Below the pieces are notes generated by a model. That model was not told the origin of the DNA and made no database searches. It was given only the letters and a program-made list of their open reading frames with translations. This document shows, piece by piece, positions 1 to 4,451 of a DNA stretch of 7,951 nucleotides; within the stretch, counting starts at the first letter, position 1, and every line of letters begins with the position of its first letter. Source of the DNA: Bacteroidota bacterium (lineage in GTDB: Bacteria > Bacteroidota > Bacteroidia > UKL13-3); assembly GCA_947462865.1 (NCBI GenBank), contig CANHRW010000089.1, forward strand, positions 1 to 7,951, written 5' to 3'. Position numbers and translations under genes: made by a program.

Positions 1-980
1 AAGGAGACGAACAAATCAAATTAAACACGCTTGCTAAAATAGAAGAAGGCGGAACTGGAGCCTTGTCTTTTTTGGCAAACCCCAAATACGAACCTTTTTT
101 ATACACAACAGCTGCCTCTGCCGTGATTGTCAACAAAAGTTTAACGCTCAATAAAGCTGTTGAAACTACCTTAATTAGAGTAGATGACGCTTATGCAAGC
201 TTTACCATTTTATTGGAGAAATTCGCTAATGGCAATCAAGAATTGAGTGGTATTGATGCTCAAGCAATTGTTGCCAAAGATGCTAAGATTGGTACTTTAG
301 TATATGTTGGCGCTCAATCATATGTTGCTACAAAAGCAACAATTGGTGCCAATACCAAAATTCATCCTCAGGTTTATATTGGTGAAAATGTATTTATTGG
401 TGAAAATTGTATCATCAATGTGGGTGTAAAAATATACCATGGTTGTATCATTGGAAACAACTGTATCGTTCACAGCGGAACCATTATAGGAAGTGATGGA
501 TTTGGTTTTGCGCCATTGGCTGATGGAACTTATAAAAAAATACCTCAAACAGGTATTGTAACCATTGAAGATCATGTAGAAATTGGCTCAAATTGTACCA
601 TTGACAGGGCAACCCTCGGAACCACTATAATTAGAAAAGGAGTTAAAATAGACAACCTGGTTCAAATTGCTCACAATGTAGAAATTGGAGAAAATACAGT
701 CATTGCTGCTCAATCAGGTATTGCAGGCAGTACTAAAATTGGCCGTAATTGTGTATTGGGTGGTCAAGTAGGTATTGGCGGACATATTACCATTGCCGAT
801 TATAGCCAATTTGGTGCACAAACTGGTGTAGCATCATCAATTACAGAACCCAATAAAAAGTGGTTTGGCACATCCTACATGGAAATGAGAGACAATTTAA
901 AATCTCAAACTGTGTTCAGAAAATTGCCAGAACTGCTTAAACGAATTGAAGCTTTAGAAAAACTTTTTTCAAGTAAATAA
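1..980 (+). CDS. lpxD: LpxD, UDP-3-O-(3-hydroxyacyl)glucosamine N-acyltransferase (5'-truncated by window edge)
   Basis: This enzyme performs the third step of lipid A synthesis, moving a 3-hydroxyacyl chain from ACP onto the 2-amino group of UDP-3-O-acyl-glucosamine in the cytoplasm. The reading frame is already open at base 3 and gives GDEQIKLNTLAKIEEGG before the typical SFLANPKY segment of the N-terminal UDP-GlcNAc-binding domain. The TTG at 63 is therefore internal and the true start lies left of the window. 325 residues are present and roughly 20 are missing compared with the usual ~345. After the N-terminal domain come hexapeptide repeats of a left-handed beta-helix (IG.N, IG.NC), the family GSDGFGFA stretch near 499-522, and AHNVEIG, whose His codon at 672-674 matches the catalytic His239 of E. 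coli LpxD. A C-terminal helix (RKLPELLKRIEALEKL) follows, as expected for this trimeric acyltransferase. It lies 91 nt upstream of lpxC-fabZ on the same strand. Identity is secure. LpxA is the only close alternative, and a separate LpxA is present downstream. Confidence 0.97.
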   Translation, partial: GDEQIKLNTLAKIEEGGTGALSFLANPKYEPFLYTTAASAVIVNKSLTLNKAVETTLIRVDDAYASFTILLEKFANGNQELSGIDAQAIVAKDAKIGTLVYVGAQSYVATKATIGANTKIHPQVYIGENVFIGENCIINVGVKIYHGCIIGNNCIVHSGTIIGSDGFGFAPLADGTYKKIPQTGIVTIEDHVEIGSNCTIDRATLGTTIIRKGVKIDNLVQIAHNVEIGENTVIAAQSGIAGSTKIGRNCVLGGQVGIGGHITIADYSQFGAQTGVASSITEPNKKWFGTSYMEMRDNLKSQTVFRKLPELLKRIEALEKLFSSK

Positions 981-1071
981 TTCGATTATTTTATGCGAAA
1001 TATGGGTATTTTACCTATTATTTCTTTTTTTGCAGTAAATATGCTGCATAGTCAGATTTTTAAACCGAATC

Positions 1072-2460
1072 ATGAAACAAACTACAATTAAAAAACCAGT
1101 TGATTTAGAGGGTGTTGGATTACATACAGGTCAAAAAGTAAGCATGAAGTTTATGCCTGCTCCTGAACATTATGGCATTAAATTCCAAAGAACAGATTTA
1201 CCCAATCAACCTATCATAGATGCAGACGTTGACAATGTAACAGACACATCTAGAGGCACAACCATTGAACAAAATGGTGGCAAGGTTGCAACTGTTGAAC
1301 ACGTTATGGCAGCATTGGCTGGCTTAGAAATTGACAATTGTTTGGTGCAAATCAATGGCGGTGAAACACCTATCATGGATGGCAGCTCTCGGTTTTTCAT
1401 GAAATCGTTGTTAGAAGCAGGAATTGCAGAACAAGACGCTGAAAGAGAGTACTTTACCATTCCTCAAAATGTATTTTACACAGAAACAGACCGCAGTGTT
1501 GAAATGATTGCCATGCCTTTGGATGATTACAGACTAACGGTTATGGTTGATTACAATTCACCAGTATTGGGTAGCCAACATGCATCTATTACCAGTTTAA
1601 AAGAATTTGAATCTGAAATTTCGTCATGTAGAACCTTTTGTTTTTTACATGAATTAGAATTGTTGTACAACAATGGGCTTATTCAAGGTGGTGATTTAAA
1701 CAATGCCATTGTAATTGTTGACAGAGTGATTGAAGACCATGAATTAGACCATTTGGCAAAAATGTTCAACAAGCCAAAGGTTGAGGTAAAAAAAGAAGGC
1801 ATTCTAAACAATGTTGATTTGCGTTTCCACAACGAACCTGCAAGACACAAGTTACTAGATTTAATTGGAGACCTCGCCTTAATTGGAGTTCCAATCAAAG
1901 CCCAAATTATGGCTGCCAGACCTGGACATGCAGCCAATGTTGAGTTTGGAAAAAAAATCAAAGCTTTGATTAAGAAAACCAGAAGTGCTGTAAAGGTTCC
2001 TAAATACGATCCATCTATACCAGCACTTTATAATGCTGATGCCATCGAAAAAATGTTGCCACACAGGTATCCATTTTTAATGGTTGACAAAATTTTAGAA
2101 GTTGGCCAAAACCATGTCATTGCATTGAAGAATGTAACCATGAACGAACCTTTCTTTCAAGGACATTTTCCTGGAAATCCAGTAATGCCTGGAGTTTTGA
2201 TTATTGAAGCAATGGCGCAATCAGGAGGCATATTGGTATTGTCAAAAGTTGAAGATCCTGAAAACTACAATACCTATTTCATGAAAATAGACAATGCCAA
2301 ATTTAAAGACAAGGTATTGCCTGGAGACACCCTCATTTTTAGGCTAGACTTAGTTGCTCCAATCAGAAGAGGTGTTTGTGTGATGAAAGGTTCGGCATTT
2401 GTGGGAGATAAATTAGTTGCTGAAGCAGAGTTAATGGCTCAAGTTGCAAAAAAGAATTAA
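1072..2460 (+). CDS. lpxC/fabZ: Bifunctional LpxC-FabZ: UDP-3-O-acyl-GlcNAc deacetylase fused to 3-hydroxyacyl-ACP dehydratase
   Basis: The N-terminal half (about residues 1-305) is LpxC, the Zn-dependent deacetylase that commits UDP-3-O-acyl-GlcNAc to lipid A. It opens with the family start (KQTTIKKPVDLEGVGLHTG), which supports this ATG. It carries the predicted Zn ligands His77 (VEHVMAALAG), His259 and Asp263 (HKLLDLIGDLAL), with His286 (RPGHAANVEF) matching the catalytic His265 of E. coli. A short linker near 305-318 leads to FabZ (about 319-462), the hotdog-fold dehydratase of fatty acid synthesis. FabZ has LPHRYPFLMVDK and the catalytic His365 and Glu379 in FQGHFPGNPVMPGVLIIEAMAQ-type context. 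The 462-residue length equals LpxC plus FabZ, with no sign of frameshift. This fusion is known across Bacteroidota. One polypeptide holds an enzyme that draws 3-hydroxyacyl groups toward lipid A and one that commits them to phospholipid acyl chains, so the fusion probably fixes their stoichiometry (inference). The 91-nt gap upstream shows no clear SD or full promoter match. The next gene, lpxA, starts 3 nt after the stop. Confidence 0.97.
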   Translation: MKQTTIKKPVDLEGVGLHTGQKVSMKFMPAPEHYGIKFQRTDLPNQPIIDADVDNVTDTSRGTTIEQNGGKVATVEHVMAALAGLEIDNCLVQINGGETPIMDGSSRFFMKSLLEAGIAEQDAEREYFTIPQNVFYTETDRSVEMIAMPLDDYRLTVMVDYNSPVLGSQHASITSLKEFESEISSCRTFCFLHELELLYNNGLIQGGDLNNAIVIVDRVIEDHELDHLAKMFNKPKVEVKKEGILNNVDLRFHNEPARHKLLDLIGDLALIGVPIKAQIMAARPGHAANVEFGKKIKALIKKTRSAVKVPKYDPSIPALYNADAIEKMLPHRYPFLMVDKILEVGQNHVIALKNVTMNEPFFQGHFPGNPVMPGVLIIEAMAQSGGILVLSKVEDPENYNTYFMKIDNAKFKDKVLPGDTLIFRLDLVAPIRRGVCVMKGSAFVGDKLVAEAELMAQVAKKN

Positions 2461-2463
2461 ACC

Positions 2464-3246
2464 ATGATTAGTAAATTGTCACAAATAGATGCACAAGCTA
2501 AAATTGCAGAAAATGTAAGTATTGATGCTTTTAGTACCATACATAATGATGTTGAAATTGGTGCAGGTACTTGGATAGGCTCAAATGTAACTATTTATCC
2601 TGGTGCTAGAATTGGCGAAAATTGCAGAATATTTCCAGGGGCAGTTATTTCTGCAGTTCCTCAAGATCTAAAATTTGATGGAGAAGACACCAAGGTTTAT
2701 ATAGGTAATCATACAACTATTCGCGAGTGTGTTACCATCAACAGAGGCACCAAAGATAAATTTAAAACCCAAGTAGGCGACCATTGTTTGTTAATGGCTT
2801 ATACCCATTTGGCGCATGATTGTATTGTGGGCAATCATGTTATCATAGCAAACGGTGTTCAAGTAGCAGGCCATGTGGCCATAGATGACTATGCCCGAAT
2901 TGGAGGTTTATCTGCCATTCACCAATTTGGCAGAGTGGGTAGAAATGTAATGATTGAAGGTGGTAGCATGGTCAGTAAAGATGTTCCTCCATTTATTAAA
3001 GCAGGACGCTACCCTATTAGCTATGAAGGTATCAACTCTGTTGGGCTCAGAAGATTTGGGTTTAGCAACGAAAAAATCAATGAGATTCAACAAATTTACC
3101 GCATCCTGTTTGTTCACAACCGCAACCTTTCAAAAGCTCTAGAAATTGTAGAAAGAGAAATGGAAGCTAGTCCTGAAAGAAACGAAATTCTTGATTTTAT
3201 CAAACAATCTGAAAGAGGCGTTTTAAAAGGGTTCAACTCAAAATAA
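2464..3246 (+). CDS. lpxA: LpxA, UDP-N-acetylglucosamine O-acyltransferase
   Basis: LpxA catalyses the first step of lipid A synthesis, transferring a 3-hydroxyacyl group from ACP to the 3-OH of UDP-GlcNAc. The 260 residues match the usual length (262 in E. coli). Residues 1-~185 form a left-handed beta-helix of hexapeptide repeats and the rest is the helical C-terminal domain (GLRRFGFSNEKI onward). Diagnostic stretches are ISAVPQDLKF (63-71), THLAHDCIVGN with the expected catalytic base His118 (E. coli His125), AGHVAIDDYARIGG, and AIHQFGRVG. The position aligned to the E. coli chain-length ruler Gly173 is Gly166, which is compatible with a long hydroxyacyl chain rather than C10 (inference from alignment by eye). 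It begins 3 nt after lpxC-fabZ and ends with its TAA immediately before the next ATG. It is therefore very likely co-transcribed and translationally coupled with both neighbours. No SD is apparent, as is usual in this phylum. Confidence 0.97.
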   Translation: MISKLSQIDAQAKIAENVSIDAFSTIHNDVEIGAGTWIGSNVTIYPGARIGENCRIFPGAVISAVPQDLKFDGEDTKVYIGNHTTIRECVTINRGTKDKFKTQVGDHCLLMAYTHLAHDCIVGNHVIIANGVQVAGHVAIDDYARIGGLSAIHQFGRVGRNVMIEGGSMVSKDVPPFIKAGRYPISYEGINSVGLRRFGFSNEKINEIQQIYRILFVHNRNLSKALEIVEREMEASPERNEILDFIKQSERGVLKGFNSK

Positions 3247-3864
3247 ATGGAACTCCTCCTCCAGGATATTGGCAAACAGTTCAACAGAAAATGGATTTTC
3301 AAGGGTATTAACCTACAAATCCATTCCAAAACAAGTACCGCAATCATAGGAAATAATGGCAGTGGAAAAAGCACTTTGATACAGCTTTTGTTAAACTACC
3401 AAACACTCAGTAAAGGGGCTATTCAGTATTTTATAGATAAAGCTGAAATAGAGAATGAATCAGTTGCTTCACATATTAGTTTTGCAGCTCCTTACCTAGA
3501 GCTACCTGAAGAGTTTAGTTTAAAAGAATTGTTAACGTTTCACTTTCATCTGAAACCAAGCAATCCTATTTTCGACCTGGATACGCTTTTAAAAGAAACC
3601 AATTTAGCTGGAAACGAAAACAAATTAATCAAGCATTTTTCTTCTGGCATGAAACAAAAAGTAAAGCTCATTTTGGCTTTTTGCTCAGACACTAAGTTGT
3701 TGTTATTGGATGAACCTTGTTCTAATTTAGACCAAGAAAGTATTCAATGGTATAGAACCAATATTAGAAAACTCAATGGTTTAAAAACAATCGTCATTGC
3801 AAGCAATATGCCTGAAGAATACGATTTCTGTGAGCACCAAATACAGATGCTCAATTACGCTTAA
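3247..3864 (+). CDS. Small ABC-type ATP-binding protein coupled to lpxA, partner unknown
   Basis: This is a 205-residue stand-alone nucleotide-binding domain. Visible motifs are Walker A GNNGSGKST (35-43), an ABC signature variant HFSSGMKQK (130-138), Walker B LLLLDE (151-156) and a D-loop SNLD (159-162). The Q-loop region reads ISFAAPYLEL (77-86) without the expected Gln. The H-loop reads IASNMPEEYDFC (184-195), with Asn187 where the switch His normally sits. Such changes affect coupling or hydrolysis in other ABC proteins, so activity may be atypical, although Walker B Glu156 is kept. There are no membrane segments, and no permease gene is present in the window. Its ATG directly follows the lpxA stop, implying coupled translation. 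My impression from memory is that ATPases of this kind sit next to lpxA in related genomes, but I could not check this. A role in export or assembly of envelope lipids is suggested only by location. It is not MsbA, which carries its own transmembrane domain, and LptB is not supported because the lpt genes are absent here and the loops differ. Confidence 0.85.
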   Translation: MELLLQDIGKQFNRKWIFKGINLQIHSKTSTAIIGNNGSGKSTLIQLLLNYQTLSKGAIQYFIDKAEIENESVASHISFAAPYLELPEEFSLKELLTFHFHLKPSNPIFDLDTLLKETNLAGNENKLIKHFSSGMKQKVKLILAFCSDTKLLLLDEPCSNLDQESIQWYRTNIRKLNGLKTIVIASNMPEEYDFCEHQIQMLNYA

Positions 3865-3930
3865 GTTTATTTTAAATTTAATTTTCTCTTTGTTTTTGCT
3901 ACAGCCCCACTTGGCAAACTTTGAATTGAA

Positions 3931-3954
3931 GGGCGACTGAGCGTCAGTCAAAGC
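3931..3954 (+). repeat. 24-nt intergenic repeat, copy 1, containing a 6-bp hairpin
   Basis: This block matches the one at 4020-4043 at 20 of 24 positions. Its core is a perfect inverted repeat, GACTGA (3935-3940), GCG loop, TCAGTC (3944-3949). Similarity to copy 2 continues weakly for about 17 nt downstream (GTTGTATTTTTATCCA against GTTTTGTTTGTCCA). A distal T-stretch (3959-3969) follows about 10 nt after the stem, which is too far for a classic terminator. Confidence 0.65.
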
Positions 3955-3998
3955 CTAGTTGTATTTTTATCCAATTCTATTCAGAAATGAAATAATCA

Positions 3999-4025
3999 TA
4001 TGCGTGTTCTTGTTCTATAGGGTGA
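3999..4025 (+). repeat. Degenerate 27-nt repeat (TATGCGTGT-N12-GGGYGA), copy 1
   Basis: The pattern TATGCGTGT, 12 nt, GGGTGA recurs at 4396-4422 as TATGCGTGT, 12 nt, GGGCGA, with 20 of 27 positions identical. Both are preceded by TTCAG 10-14 nt upstream. The 3' end of this copy overlaps the 24-nt repeat at 4020. This links the left and right ends of the intergenic block. Confidence 0.4.
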
Positions 4026-4043
4026 CTGAGCAGCAGCCAAAGC
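4020..4043 (+). repeat. 24-nt intergenic repeat, copy 2
   Basis: It differs from the 3931-3954 copy at four positions (C to T, GT to AG, T to C). Three of these fall within the copy-1 stem and loop, so the stem is not preserved as perfect pairing here. The copies are 89 nt apart. Conservation of the primary sequence without the stem suggests shared descent from a repeat family, not selection on this particular hairpin. Confidence 0.6.
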
Positions 4044-4059
4044 ACTGTTTTGTTTGTCC

Positions 4060-4085
4060 ATACCTTTGTCTTGATACAAAGGTAT
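4060..4085. repeat. Perfect 10-bp hairpin with 6-nt loop
   Basis: ATACCTTTGT (4060-4069), loop CTTGAT (4070-4075), ACAAAGGTAT (4076-4085) is the strongest short inverted repeat in the window. Because each arm contains TACCTTTG read on its own strand, both arms also fit the Bacteroidota -7 consensus TAnnTTTG, pointing in opposite directions. I saw no matching -33 TTTG at normal distance upstream of the plus-strand copy, so promoter activity is unproven. No T-run follows on either strand, so it is not a standard terminator. Confidence 0.6.
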
Positions 4086-4099
4086 CCAAAGATCAAGAC
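4068..4099. repeat. 8-bp inverted repeat that competes with the 4060-4085 hairpin
   Basis: GTCTTGAT (4068-4075) pairs perfectly with ATCAAGAC (4092-4099). Its left arm is the loop plus the last two stem bases of the 10-bp hairpin, so the two pairings are mutually exclusive in full. A partial loop-to-downstream pseudoknot is conceivable but tight, because no unpaired bases remain on one side of the loop. Confidence 0.5.
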
Positions 4100-4111
4100 C
4101 TGCGCCAATCG

Positions 4112-4194
4112 GCTTAAAATGTAAATGCTGACAAGCTGTATTTATTTGTTGTCAAAGTCAGCTTTGTCAGCACATCTTCGTAATTGTTTTAAGC
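4112..4194. repeat. Nested inverted repeat (outer 8 bp, inner 13/14-nt stem with one bulge)
   Basis: The outer arms are GCTTAAAA (4112-4119) and TTTTAAGC (4187-4194). Inside them, TGCTGACAAGCTG (4126-4138) pairs with CAGCTTTGTCAGCA (4159-4172) with a single bulged T and a 20-nt loop. The nested symmetry over 83 nt gives a potential cruciform or RNA arm. The mostly A/T outer stem alone could be chance; the inner stem is harder to dismiss. Confidence 0.55.
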
Positions 4195-4317
4195 GCGAAT
4201 AACGCAGCAATTCATTATTTATTTCTTAAACTAACACTTGCTTCTTGCTGTCGGATTCACTTCCTCAAGGCTTGCCCACAACAATTACTTGTGATTTTGT
4301 GCGCCGCTTGACAATGG

Positions 4318-4330
4318 TCGGAAATTCCGA
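4318..4330. repeat. Short palindrome TCGGAA-A-TTCCGA
   Basis: Perfect 6-bp arms (4318-4323 and 4325-4330) flank a single central A. It could be a protein-binding half-site pair or part of the surrounding repeat. The loop is too small for an RNA hairpin unless the inner pairs open. Confidence 0.35.
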
Positions 4331-4395
4331 ACAAAAATTGGTTTTGGGATGAAATTAAAATGGTCTTGCGAGAAAGAAGTTTCAGTAATAGTTCG

Positions 4396-4422
4396 TATGC
4401 GTGTATTTATAGTATTGGGCGA
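4396..4422 (+). repeat. Degenerate 27-nt repeat (TATGCGTGT-N12-GGGYGA), copy 2
   Basis: This is the partner of the block at 3999-4025, with the same nine-base head, the same 12-nt spacing and GGGCGA at the end. It lies about 30 nt from the stop codon of the minus-strand gene. The match is weak enough that chance cannot be fully excluded. Confidence 0.35.
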
Positions 4423-4433
4423 TGCTGTATTGG

Positions 4434-4447
4434 TTATAAATTTATAA
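4434..4447. repeat. 14-bp AT-only palindrome just past the minus-strand gene
   Basis: TTATAAATTTATAA is a perfect palindrome ending 4 nt beyond the stop codon of the large secreted-protein gene (reading leftward). Built only of A/T, it makes a weak RNA stem. Its position suggests a role in 3' end formation, but it lacks a GC stem and a T-tail, so I do not call it a terminator. Confidence 0.3.
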
Positions 4448-4451
4448 AGCA

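Larger units (their letters stand above)
3865..4451. other. Structured, repeat-rich non-coding intergenic region
   Basis: About 590 nt lie between two convergent genes (the ABC ATPase and the large secreted protein). I find no credible coding frame, tRNA or rRNA. The composition differs from the flanks: there are repeated GC-richer blocks (for example around 3931-3954, 4020-4043, 4095-4113 and 4300-4330) within AT-rich sequence. At least four inverted repeats and two degenerate direct-repeat families occur, and the main ones are listed separately. Being downstream of both genes, the region could hold terminators, but none of the hairpins is followed by a convincing T-run on either strand. The appearance fits a dispersed extragenic repeat or the decayed remains of an element; a structured RNA is also possible. 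Confidence 0.7.

Noticed and set aside
63..65. TTG as the start of the lpxD gene
   Set aside because: The same frame is open back to base 3 and encodes residues typical of the LpxD N-terminal domain, so the gene continues off the left edge.
318..575. Opposite-strand reading frames inside lpxD, lpxC-fabZ and lpxA
   Set aside because: They lie wholly within well-supported genes and show no recognisable domain; they are antisense shadows.
981..1071. Promoter between lpxD and lpxC-fabZ
   Set aside because: The T-run ending in TTTG (1024-1031) resembles a -33 element, but no TAnnTTTG box follows at 17-23 nt.
1980..2060. LpxC-FabZ junction as an assembly or frameshift artefact
   Set aside because: The frame is continuous with a normal short linker, both domains are complete, and the fusion is a known feature of Bacteroidota.
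3865..3970. Rho-independent terminator after the ABC ATPase gene
   Set aside because: The 6-bp hairpin at 3935-3949 is separated from the T-rich stretch by about 10 nt, and the sequence nearer the stop has T-runs but no GC stem.
3931..4043. Start of a CRISPR array
   Set aside because: Only two diverged copies occur, the spacing is irregular for CRISPR, and no cas genes or further units are present.
4060..4330. Insertion sequence or transposon remnant with terminal inverted repeats
   Set aside because: The inverted repeats are hairpins or nested stems rather than paired ends, and there is no transposase fragment or target-site duplication that I can see.
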